From positions 1 through 25,492 of the forward strand of contig CAZMTT010000009.1 in NCBI GenBank assembly GCA_964569555.1: 25,492 nucleotides of DNA. Direction: 5' to 3'. Origin of the DNA: G020353235 sp964569555. Its GTDB lineage: Bacteria > Chloroflexota > Dehalococcoidia > Dehalococcoidales > JAUYDJ01. The translations under genes and the position numbers were made by a program. Shown in pieces: positions 1 through 7,094 of the stretch; the stretch's first letter is position 1, and the number at the start of each line of letters is the position of its first letter. The notes beneath the pieces are model-generated. The model did not search any database and was not told the origin of the DNA. It saw only the letters and a list, made by a program, of their open reading frames with translations.

Positions 1-1346
1 AGCGGCAGCTCCCAGGCAGCACACAACAGGTGGGCTCTCAGGATATAGGGGTTAGCCGGATTGACCAGGGCATTCTCCACGATTTTCTGGAAGAAGAATT
101 CGGGGTGGCGCATGAAGTACTGGTCAAGGGGGTTGTCCAGCCCAATCAGAAAGCTGATTGACTCTGCCTTGCCCCGCCCGCTCCGGCCGGCCTGCTGCCA
201 GGTGCTGGCAATACTTCCCGGATAGCCGGTAAGCACCGTTGCCTCTAAATCACCGATATCGATGCCAAGCTCCAGAGCGGTGGTCGCCACCGCACCCAGA
301 AGCTGGCCGCTGAATAGCGCCTGCTCAATCTGGCGGCGCTCCTCAGCCAGGTAGCCGGCCCGGTAGGGCTTGATTTTCTCGGCCAGCGCCGGCGTGGTCT
401 CCGCCAGACGGCGTCTGGAATAGGTATAAATCAGCTCGGTCAGCCGGCGGCTGCGGGTAAAGGTAAGGGTGTGGATATTATGGCTCACCAGCTCGGTAAA
501 TAGACTGGTCGCCTCGCTGTTGGCGCTGCGCCGGGCGCTTTTGGCCTCGTCAATGAGGGGCGGATTCCAGAAGGCGAAGTCCTTGCCGCCGTGGGGAGAG
601 CCGTCATCTTCAACCACCGCGAAAGGCACTCCCACCAGCCTCTCGGCATGCTCGCTGGGGTTGGCCACGGTAGCCGAGCAGCAGATGAACTGGGGGGTGG
701 CGCCGTAATAACGGCACAGCCGGCGCAAACGGCGGAGCACATCACCGACATGGGAGCCGAAAATACCGCGGTAGATATGGGCTTCGTCAACCACCACAAA
801 TTTCAGGTGGCGCAGCAGCCGTGACCAGGACTGGTGGTTGGGCAGGATGCCGATGTGGAGCATATCCGGGTTGGTGAGTATTATCCGGGCCCGTTTTCTG
901 ATTGCCGCCCGCTCTGACGGTGGGGTGTCACCATCAAAGGTGGCGAAGTCTGCTATTTTAAGCAGGTCAGGATAAAACAGCTCCTGCAGTCCGCGAAGCT
1001 GGTCCTGAGCCAGGGCTTTGGTCGGGAAAAGATAGAGGGCGCCGCTACCCGGCTCGGTCAGGATTGCCTCCAGAACGGGGATGTTATAGCACAGCGTCTT
1101 GCCGCTGGCGCTTGAGGTTGACACCATCACATTCTGGCCGGCTCTGGCCTTGTTCACCGCTTCCGCCTGGTGGGTGTAGAGGGGTAGCAGCTTGTGCTCG
1201 GCGAGGCGGTCTTTCAAGCGGGCGGTCAGTGCTTCGTCTAGTTCGGCATGGCGGGCATCGCGGGGCGGGATATGTTCAATATGAACAATCTGCTCCCGAT
1301 AACTGGGCTGGGCGGTGAGGTGATTAAGAAAAGCCGAGGGATTCAT
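1..1346 (-). CDS. DEAD/DEAH-box helicase, YprA/MrfA (Hrq1-like) family, 3'-truncated by window edge
   Basis: The minus-strand frame is open from an ATG at 1346 to base 1 (448 codons, no stop), so the C-terminus lies outside the window. Visible superfamily 2 motifs in order are a Q-motif-like LYTHQAEAV (about 56-64), Walker A TSSASGKT (77-84), DEAH (187-190), SAT (224-226) and motif VI QQAGRSGRG (384-392). The short spacing, ATTALELGIDIG (354-365) and the wording around the motifs match the YprA/MrfA group of 3'-5' DNA helicases. Members of this group carry a DUF1998/MZB metal-binding C-terminus and act in DNA repair; that C-terminal part cannot be checked here. The gene starts 9 bp after the DUF503 stop, so the two are probably cotranscribed. 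A GTGAG lies just upstream as a weak ribosome binding site. Confidence 0.93.
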   Translation of the reverse strand, partial: MNPSAFLNHLTAQPSYREQIVHIEHIPPRDARHAELDEALTARLKDRLAEHKLLPLYTHQAEAVNKARAGQNVMVSTSSASGKTLCYNIPVLEAILTEPGSGALYLFPTKALAQDQLRGLQELFYPDLLKIADFATFDGDTPPSERAAIRKRARIILTNPDMLHIGILPNHQSWSRLLRHLKFVVVDEAHIYRGIFGSHVGDVLRRLRRLCRYYGATPQFICCSATVANPSEHAERLVGVPFAVVEDDGSPHGGKDFAFWNPPLIDEAKSARRSANSEATSLFTELVSHNIHTLTFTRSRRLTELIYTYSRRRLAETTPALAEKIKPYRAGYLAEERRQIEQALFSGQLLGAVATTALELGIDIGDLEATVLTGYPGSIASTWQQAGRSGRGKAESISFLIGLDNPLDQYFMRHPEFFFQKIVENALVNPANPYILRAHLLCAAWELP

Positions 1347-1355
1347 TATGACTCA

Positions 1356-1646
1356 CTAAAAGGGCAGTATTTCAATCTCATAGTCAAGAATCTCTACCTC
1401 GAAGCGACCCCTGACGATAAAATCGACCACCTTGGACAGGATTTCATTGGCGTGCCGCTTGTCGTTGCTGACACAGCTGATGCCCAGCGTGGCCAGTTGC
1501 CACCGGTCGTTGTCGTCAACCTCAGCTATGGAAACGGTGAACTTGCCTTCAACGCGGCTGATGATGGATTTCAGTACCCGCCGCTTACCCTTGAGCGATA
1601 GGTTTTCAGGCAGGCGAAGCCTTATCTTAGCTACACCAACATTCAT
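1356..1646 (-). CDS. DUF503 (YlxP-like) small protein
   Basis: This is a 96-residue protein beginning MNVGVAKIRLRLPENLSLKGKRRV, cited only to residue 20 as the diagnostic part: a hydrophobic strand followed by the SLKGKR motif. That motif, together with a middle segment about SVAEVDDNDRWQLA-like (here SIAEVDDNDRWQLATLGISC), is typical of DUF503, a ferredoxin-like fold of about 90-100 residues. In Bacillus the homologue ylxP sits between infB and rbfA, and a ribosome-maturation role is suspected but not settled. Here it is separated from the nusA-infB operon and heads the transcript of the helicase gene instead. It has its own divergent promoter at 1685-1713. Full-length, with no unusual residues seen. 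Confidence 0.9.
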   Translation of the reverse strand: MNVGVAKIRLRLPENLSLKGKRRVLKSIISRVEGKFTVSIAEVDDNDRWQLATLGISCVSNDKRHANEILSKVVDFIVRGRFEVEILDYEIEILPF

Positions 1647-1684
1647 GTTAAAAACAGAGTGTATCAGATATGGGGTTCACCTAC

Positions 1685-1713
1685 ACTATACCCTTTGCCG
1701 ATTGTCGGGTCAA
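1685..1713 (-). promoter_or_regulatory. Sigma-A type promoter for the DUF503-helicase pair
   Basis: On the minus strand TTGACC (1708-1713) and TATAGT (1685-1690) are separated by exactly 17 bp. Transcription would start near 1678, about 30 bp before the DUF503 ATG. Its -35 box lies 12 bp from the -35 box of the rpsO promoter, giving a compact divergent pair. Confidence 0.7.
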
Positions 1714-1725
1714 ACCGGCCCTAAA

Positions 1726-1754
1726 TTTACAGTTACCCTCGGTTGTGTTATAAT
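1726..1754 (+). promoter_or_regulatory. Sigma-A type promoter for rpsO-pnp-dapB-asd-dapA
   Basis: TTTACA (1726-1731), a 17-bp spacer and a perfect TATAAT (1749-1754) place the start of transcription near 1761. The rpsO leader would be about 60 nt. No other strong promoter is visible before dapA, so this may drive the whole five-gene run. Confidence 0.8.
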
Positions 1755-1774
1755 TTGCTCAAGTTACGCTAAAA

Positions 1775-1788
1775 CTGGCGTTGGCCAG
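1775..1788 (+). promoter_or_regulatory. Small hairpin in the rpsO leader
   Basis: CTGGC and GCCAG flank a GTTG loop (5-bp stem, 4-nt loop), 15-33 nt upstream of the rpsO ribosome binding site (1803-1811). S15 represses its own mRNA in several bacteria by binding leader structures of differing form, so this is a candidate control site. The stem is short and chance formation is possible. Confidence 0.3.
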
Positions 1789-1821
1789 CGATTAAAGGTT
1801 TTGGGGAGGAGTAAAGCTACT

Positions 1822-2085
1822 TTGGACAAAGAGAAGAAGACGGGTGTTATTGGCCAGTTTCAACACAGTGAAAAAGATACTGGCTCGGCTGAAGTTCAGA
1901 TAGCGCTGCTTACCGAGAGGATAAACCAGTTAACCGGACACATGGCGGCTAACCGGCATGATTACCACACGCAGCGTGGTTTGCTTAAGCTGGTTGGCAA
2001 AAGGAGAAGGTTACTGGATTACTTGAACCGTGAGGACGTGGAGCGATACCGCAGTCTGATTGTCAAGCTTGGTCTGCGCAAGTAA
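1822..2085 (+). CDS. rpsO: 30S ribosomal protein S15
   Basis: This is an 87-residue protein of normal S15 length, which binds 16S rRNA in the platform of the small subunit. The conserved signature is obvious: TGSAEVQIALLTERINQLTG in the middle, then GLLKLVGKRRRLLDYL. The frame is open far upstream (to 1432), but that extension lies antisense to the DUF503 gene and across the promoter. I chose the TTG at 1822 because it gives the family length and follows GGGGAGGAG (1803-1811) by 10 nt. It is the first gene of the rpsO-pnp pair, a linkage common to many bacteria, with pnp starting 35 bp after the stop. Confidence 0.97.
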   Translation: MDKEKKTGVIGQFQHSEKDTGSAEVQIALLTERINQLTGHMAANRHDYHTQRGLLKLVGKRRRLLDYLNREDVERYRSLIVKLGLRK

Positions 2086-2110
2086 ACCGGCTCAAGCCCC
2101 CAGTGTATTT

Positions 2111-2116
2111 AGGAGG
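2111..2116 (+). promoter_or_regulatory. Ribosome binding site that fixes the pnp start at TTG
   Basis: A perfect AGGAGG lies 4 nt before the TTG at 2121. The GTG at 2103 lies upstream of it and the first ATG (2139) is 22 nt away, so neither is served by this site. The same short 4-nt spacing is seen between AGGAGG and the second ATG of purA. Confidence 0.75.
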
Positions 2117-2120
2117 ACCA

Positions 2121-4334
2121 TTGATAGAATCTCAACCTATGCGATGTGATGTTGGCGGTAGAAGCCTGACCATAGATACCGGTAAGCTGGCCGGACAGGC
2201 GGGTGCCGCGGTAACGGTGAGTTATGGTGATACCGTCGTTCTGGTGACGGCCTGTATCAGCAGTGCACCCCGCGAGGGGATTGATTTTCTGCCGCTGACC
2301 GTTGATTACGAAGAAAGATTATATGCCGCCGGCAAGATACCGGGCGGCTTTATCCGGCGCGAAGGGCGCCCCAGCGAGGAGGCAACCCTGGCTAGCCGGC
2401 TCACCGACCGTCCCCTCCGCCCCCTTTTACCGAAGAGCTGGCGGCGGGACATCCAGCTGATAATCACCGTTCTTTCCGCGGACCAGGAAAACGACCCGGA
2501 TATTCTGGCGGTTATCGGTGGCTCAGCCGCCCTGTCACTATCCGAAGTGCCCTTTGACGGTCCGGTAGGGGCGGTGCATATCGGCTACATTAATAATGAG
2601 CTAATACTAAATCCAACTCTGGCCCAGCTGGAAGACAGCCAGCTTGACATGGTGGTAACCAGCACCAGAGACGCTATCGTAATGGTGGAGGGGGGAGCCA
2701 GGGAGGCTAGCGAAGATGTCGTTGCCCGGGCGATTGAGTTCGGGCATAAGGCAAACCAGGATATTATCAAGCTTCAGGAGCAGCTTCAGCAGGCGGGTGC
2801 TAAAACCAAGCTGGAAGCGCCGCCTGCGGTTGAGGTCAATAGTGAGGTATTAGCCGCCATTTCACCGGCTGTTGATAAGAAACTGCCCCAGATTCTGGCT
2901 GAGCCGGAGAAGGCGCAGCGCGAGGCAGCGCTGGACAGTCTCCGGGACGGGCTTCTGGAAAGCCTGGGGGAGTCATTCCCCGCCGAAGATATACTGGTAG
3001 CCCTGGAGGCGAAGCTAAAGGCTGAAGTGAGAGCCGGGATTCTGGAAAAGGGTAAGCGAATCGGTGGGCGCGGTATGACTGAAATCAGGCCCCTCCGCGC
3101 TGAAGTGGGGCTTCTGCCGCGCACCCATGGCTCAGCCCTGTTTAGCCGGGGTGAAACCCAGGTATTGACCATTACTACCCTCGGTTCGCTTCGGCAGGAG
3201 CAGCAGCTTGACGGCTTGGGCATTGAGGAAGCCAAGCGCTTCATCCACCACTATAATTTCCCGCCCTTCTCCACCGGTGAAGTGAAGCGTATCGGTACCC
3301 CCGGTCGGCGTGAAATCGGGCACGGCGCGCTCGCTGAGCGAGCCATTATCCCGGTACTGCCCAAGGCTGAGGATTTTCCGTATACCGTTCGCCTTGTCTC
3401 TGAGGTGCTCAGCTCCAGTGGCAGCACCTCGATGGCCAGTGTTTGCGCTTCCAGCCTGTCGCTGATGGATGCCGGCATACCGGTAAAGAGCGCCGTAGCC
3501 GGGATAGCCATGGGTCTGGTCACTGATGATAAGGGTGGCTATGCCATTCTAACTGATATTGAGGGCTTAGAAGATGCCTACGGGGATATGGACTTTAAGG
3601 TGGCCGGTACGGCTGAGGGCATTACCGCCCTGCAGATGGATACCAAGCTCAAGGGCGTAGATATGGCGATTTTACAGAAGGCACTGGAGCAGGCTACAGA
3701 AGCCCGGCAGCAGATTCTGGGGGTTATGCAGCAGACAATCAGCTCCAGCCGCTCCGAAATCAGCCGCTATGCCCCGCGAATGTATAAGATAAGCATCCCG
3801 GCCGATAAAATCGGTAGTGTCATCGGCAGCGGGGGCAAAACCATCAGGGCAATTATTGAAGAAACCAAAGCCAGTATTGATATCCAGGATGACGGTACGG
3901 TATTTGTCGGCTCCCCTGACGAGGAATCGGCCCGTAAAGCCATTGCCAAAATCGAAGAGCTAACCAAAGAGGCGGAGGTCGGCAGCACCTATACCGGCAA
4001 GGTAACCCGCATACTCGGCTTCGGGGCGATGGTAGAAGTCCTGCCGGGTAAAGAAGGGCTGGTTCATGTCAGTGAGCTGGCCGAACACCGGGTTGCCAGT
4101 GTGGAAGATGAGGTTAAAGTAGGCGATGAAATCACGGTCAAGGTCATTGGCATTGACCACATGGGGCGGATAAACCTGTCACGGCGGGCAGTTTTGGAAA
4201 CAGGTTCCCGGGCGGGCGGCGCCAAGACAGACGATTCTGCGGCGTCAGACTACCCGGCTAAAAGGGAGCGCCAGTTTCGTCCGGCACAGCGTCCCTATGG
4301 TGATCGGGGTAGGCGATACCCCAGAAAGCAATAG
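2121..4334 (+). CDS. pnp: Polyribonucleotide nucleotidyltransferase (PNPase)
   Basis: PNPase degrades RNA 3' to 5' by phosphorolysis and acts as a trimer, often with RNase E or Y and helicases. The 737-residue product shows two RNase PH-like domains (roughly 5-140 and 310-530) joined by a helical linker. A KH domain follows near 555-600 with the GxxG loop IGSGGKTI, then an S1 domain near 620-690 (GLVHVSEL, RINLSRRAV). It ends in a basic, arginine-rich tail. The sequence PGGFIRREGRPSE and the core-2 segment SSGSTSMASVCASSLSLMDAG are family hallmarks. The TTG start at 2121 gives an N-terminus in register with the usual GGRxLxIxTGKLA opening. It lies between rpsO (35 bp upstream) and dapB (27 bp downstream) in one operon. 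Confidence 0.97.
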   Translation: MIESQPMRCDVGGRSLTIDTGKLAGQAGAAVTVSYGDTVVLVTACISSAPREGIDFLPLTVDYEERLYAAGKIPGGFIRREGRPSEEATLASRLTDRPLRPLLPKSWRRDIQLIITVLSADQENDPDILAVIGGSAALSLSEVPFDGPVGAVHIGYINNELILNPTLAQLEDSQLDMVVTSTRDAIVMVEGGAREASEDVVARAIEFGHKANQDIIKLQEQLQQAGAKTKLEAPPAVEVNSEVLAAISPAVDKKLPQILAEPEKAQREAALDSLRDGLLESLGESFPAEDILVALEAKLKAEVRAGILEKGKRIGGRGMTEIRPLRAEVGLLPRTHGSALFSRGETQVLTITTLGSLRQEQQLDGLGIEEAKRFIHHYNFPPFSTGEVKRIGTPGRREIGHGALAERAIIPVLPKAEDFPYTVRLVSEVLSSSGSTSMASVCASSLSLMDAGIPVKSAVAGIAMGLVTDDKGGYAILTDIEGLEDAYGDMDFKVAGTAEGITALQMDTKLKGVDMAILQKALEQATEARQQILGVMQQTISSSRSEISRYAPRMYKISIPADKIGSVIGSGGKTIRAIIEETKASIDIQDDGTVFVGSPDEESARKAIAKIEELTKEAEVGSTYTGKVTRILGFGAMVEVLPGKEGLVHVSELAEHRVASVEDEVKVGDEITVKVIGIDHMGRINLSRRAVLETGSRAGGAKTDDSAASDYPAKRERQFRPAQRPYGDRGRRYPRKQ

Positions 4335-4361
4335 CAAACGTCTCAGTAGCTGAGGCAGGTT

Positions 4362-5156
4362 ATGAAGCTAATAAAAGTAGCCGTGAACGGGGCGTTGGGC
4401 AGGGTGGGGCGAGAGGTGGTCAAGGCGGTATGCCGTGAGCCCGGGATGGAAGTGGTCGGTGCCATCGAAGCCGAGGTCAACGAGAAATTTCTCTCCCTGC
4501 CTGATGGCTCCGGACTGGTGCCCTTCGCTGACGACCTGGCGTATATCCTTACCAAAACCAAGCCCAATGTAGTCGTTGATTTCACCAATTCTCATGTTGC
4601 CCTGATGACGGCACGGCTGGCCGCTCAGAATGGGGTTAACCTGGTCATCGGGACCACCGGGCTGGCTCCGGATGAGATTGGTGAGATAGAACGCTTGACC
4701 GAGGCTCATAAGATTGGGGCGGTGGTAGCACCAAACTTTGCCCTCGGTGCGGTACTGTTGATACACCTGGCCAAGATAGCCGCCCAGTATCTTGACTCTG
4801 CCGAGATTGTGGAGTTACACCACAACCAGAAGGCTGACTCCCCTTCGGGGACGGCTCTGGCCACCGCCAGAGCGATGGCCGCGGCCCGGGGCAAGCCCTT
4901 TTCCCTGTCGGACAAGCAGAAGAAGGCTTCGGACAGCCGGGGTAAAAGGGTTGAGCAGATAAACATACACAGCGTGCGCTTGCCCGGTCTTATGGCGCAC
5001 CAGGAGGTGCTTCTGGGTGGGCCGGGACAGACGCTGAGCCTGCGCCATGATACTATTAATCGAGAGTGCTATATGCCCGGGGTTATACTGGCCATTAAAA
5101 AGGTGGTCAAGCAGCCGGGACTAATCTATGGTCTGGACACCCTGCTTGGTTTATAG
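4362..5156 (+). CDS. dapB: 4-hydroxy-tetrahydrodipicolinate reductase
   Basis: DapB reduces 4-hydroxy-tetrahydrodipicolinate to tetrahydrodipicolinate with NAD(P)H in the diaminopimelate/lysine pathway. The 264-residue protein has the N-terminal dinucleotide-binding loop NGALGRVGR (9-17). It also has the family signature ELHHNQKADSPSGTA, with the two histidines and the lysine of the active site, and the segments DFTNSHVAL, IGTTGL and APNFALG. Length is normal. It starts with ATG after a weak GAGG site, 27 bp from the pnp stop, and is followed by asd and dapA. Three consecutive enzymes acting on aspartate semialdehyde are therefore made from one transcript. Confidence 0.96.
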   Translation: MKLIKVAVNGALGRVGREVVKAVCREPGMEVVGAIEAEVNEKFLSLPDGSGLVPFADDLAYILTKTKPNVVVDFTNSHVALMTARLAAQNGVNLVIGTTGLAPDEIGEIERLTEAHKIGAVVAPNFALGAVLLIHLAKIAAQYLDSAEIVELHHNQKADSPSGTALATARAMAAARGKPFSLSDKQKKASDSRGKRVEQINIHSVRLPGLMAHQEVLLGGPGQTLSLRHDTINRECYMPGVILAIKKVVKQPGLIYGLDTLLGL

Positions 5157-5178
5157 GGAGAGATTTAGCGGGAGAGAA

Positions 5179-6204
5179 ATGTACAAAGTAGCCATTGTTG
5201 GCGCTAAGGGGCTGGTCGGGCAGGAGTTCATTAAGGTACTGGAGCAACGCCACTTCCCCATGAACTCAATCAGCCTCTTCGAGGCCGACCGTTTCGCCGG
5301 CAAGAAAATATTTGTTGCCCATCGGGAGGTCAGGGTTGAAGAGACAACCCCGGAATCCTTCAAGGGGATAGATATTGCCCTTTTTTCGGCGGGCGGTGAG
5401 GTCAGCCGCTACTTCTCGCCGATAGCGGCGTCGTCGGGGGCGCTGGTCATTGATAATAGCTCTGCCTTTAGATTGGAACCGGCCGTGCCACTGGTGGTGC
5501 CCGAGGTTAATCCGGAGGACATTAAGTGGCACAAGGGGATTATTGCCAATCCAAATTGCTCCACCATTCAGATGGTGGTGGCTTTATATCCGCTGCATCG
5601 GGTTAATCCGATTAAGCGTGTTGTGGTTGATACCTACCAGGCTGTGTCCGGCACCGGTACCGCCGCAGTGGATGAACTGAACAGTCAGGCCAGGCAGATT
5701 CTGGACGGACAGACGGCTATTCCCCATGTCTACCCTCATCAGATAGCCTTTAATATACTGCCCGAGATAGACGTCTTTCTGGATAATGGCTACACCAAAG
5801 AAGAGTGGAAGATGGTGGAAGAGACCAGGAAGATAATGCACGCCAACGATATGGCTATTTCGGCCACCTGTGTCCGGGTGCCGGTATTTATCGGGCATGG
5901 TGAGGCGATTCATATTGAATTCTCCCGGCCGATATCTCCTGACGAGGCGCGGGATATTCTCAATGAGGCTCCCGGCGTCAAGGTACTGGATGACCCGACC
6001 ATTAGCCTCTATCCTCAGCCGTGGTCAGCGGCCGGCACTGACGAGGTTTTTGTGGGGCGTATTCGTCAGGATGCTTCAAATTCCTGTGGGCTAGCCCTGT
6101 GGGTGGTGGCCGATAATCTGCGTAAGGGCGCCGCGCTGAACGCAGTCCAGATTGCAGAAGAGGTGTTGGAGAGAGGCTGGCTACATCCAGGGGGTGAGAA
6201 ATGA
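5179..6204 (+). CDS. asd: Aspartate-semialdehyde dehydrogenase
   Basis: Asd reduces aspartyl phosphate to aspartate semialdehyde, the branch point to lysine/diaminopimelate and to threonine and methionine. The 341-residue protein has the NADP-binding loop GAKGLVGQEF near its N-terminus, the catalytic cysteine C127 in NPNCSTIQ, and the histidine segment GHGEAIHIEFSRP in the catalytic domain. The frame is open back to 5128 inside dapB. I chose ATG 5179 because it starts MYKVAIVGA, as in homologues, follows a GGGAG-type site and avoids the overlap. It lies 22 bp after dapB, and its stop overlaps the dapA start (ATGA), which suggests translational coupling. Confidence 0.96.
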   Translation: MYKVAIVGAKGLVGQEFIKVLEQRHFPMNSISLFEADRFAGKKIFVAHREVRVEETTPESFKGIDIALFSAGGEVSRYFSPIAASSGALVIDNSSAFRLEPAVPLVVPEVNPEDIKWHKGIIANPNCSTIQMVVALYPLHRVNPIKRVVVDTYQAVSGTGTAAVDELNSQARQILDGQTAIPHVYPHQIAFNILPEIDVFLDNGYTKEEWKMVEETRKIMHANDMAISATCVRVPVFIGHGEAIHIEFSRPISPDEARDILNEAPGVKVLDDPTISLYPQPWSAAGTDEVFVGRIRQDASNSCGLALWVVADNLRKGAALNAVQIAEEVLERGWLHPGGEK

Positions 6205-7094
6205 AAGAGCTGGGACGGTTGTTGACGGCGATGGTAACCCCCTTTAATGAAAAGGGGGCAGTTGATTACGAGCAGGCTAAAAAACTGGCGCTGGCCCTGA
6301 TTAAATCGGGGAGTGACGGCCTGGTGGTGGTGGGCACAACCGGCGAAAGCCCCACCGTCACCAGCGAGGAGAAGCTACGCCTGTTCGGTGAAATAAAGTC
6401 AGTCGTGGGGGATAAAGCCAGCGTGGTGGCGAACACCGGCAACTACAGCACCGCCGAGAGCCGGGAGCTAACCAAAGAGGCAGAGCGGGTTGGGGTTGAT
6501 GCCTGTCTGCTGGTCGTCCCTTACTATAATAAGCCAACCCAAGATGGCCTGTACCAGCACTTCAAGGCTATCGCTGGCGGCACCAGTCTGCCTTGTATCA
6601 TGTACAATGTGCCCTCGCGGACGGTGACCAGTCTGTCCGCGGAGACTGTTATCAAGCTTAGCCAGATAGATAATATCATCGGGGTAAAAGAAGCCAGCGG
6701 TAGTCTGGAGCAAATTGCCCGCATTATCAGCGGCGCCAGGCAGGGTTTTCGTGTCTGGAGCGGTAATGACGGGGATACCCTGCCCATTATGGTTTTAGGT
6801 GGCTACGGGGTAATCAGCGTTGCCTCTCACCTGGTGGGCAGCCAGCTCAAAGAGATGATTACCCAGATTACTGACGGTAAAATCAGCGAGGCAGCTCGCC
6901 TGCATCATAATCTCTTGCCCCTGATTAAAGCCCTGTTCTTGATTTCTAATCCGATTCCGGTTAAGTATGCCCTGAACTACATCGGCTTCAGGGTGGGCAA
7001 GCCACGCCTGCCCCTTACCGAGCCGGATGAAAAAACAGCCGCCGCCATCAGAGATGCCCTCAAAGACTACCAGATTGACCTGCCTCTGGGTTAG
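6201..7094 (+). CDS. dapA: 4-hydroxy-tetrahydrodipicolinate synthase
   Basis: DapA condenses pyruvate with aspartate semialdehyde, the first committed step to diaminopimelate and lysine. The 297-residue TIM-barrel protein shows GTTGESPTVTSEEK, the tyrosine Y135 in MYNVPSR and the Schiff-base lysine K163 in GVKEASG, all at the expected spacing. The start overlaps the asd stop by 4 bp (ATGA). The TAG stop shares four bases with the stop of purA on the other strand, so the operon ends without any intergenic space and no intrinsic terminator is visible. Confidence 0.97.
   Translation: MKELGRLLTAMVTPFNEKGAVDYEQAKKLALALIKSGSDGLVVVGTTGESPTVTSEEKLRLFGEIKSVVGDKASVVANTGNYSTAESRELTKEAERVGVDACLLVVPYYNKPTQDGLYQHFKAIAGGTSLPCIMYNVPSRTVTSLSAETVIKLSQIDNIIGVKEASGSLEQIARIISGARQGFRVWSGNDGDTLPIMVLGGYGVISVASHLVGSQLKEMITQITDGKISEAARLHHNLLPLIKALFLISNPIPVKYALNYIGFRVGKPRLPLTEPDEKTAAAIRDALKDYQIDLPLG

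Noticed and set aside
1273..1287. Palindrome TGTTCAATATGAACA resembling a repressor (LexA-like) site
   Set aside because: It lies inside the helicase coding sequence about 60 bp after its start, has no promoter beside it and the spacing does not fit a known LexA box.
1658..1687. AGTGTA/TACACT inverted repeat before DUF503, followed by T residues, as a possible attenuator
   Set aside because: One arm overlaps the -10 box and lies upstream of the predicted start, so it would not be in the RNA; the loop is also 18 nt.
1432..1821. Long upstream extension of the rpsO frame
   Set aside because: It runs antisense to the DUF503 gene and across the rpsO promoter, and S15 is complete from TTG 1822.
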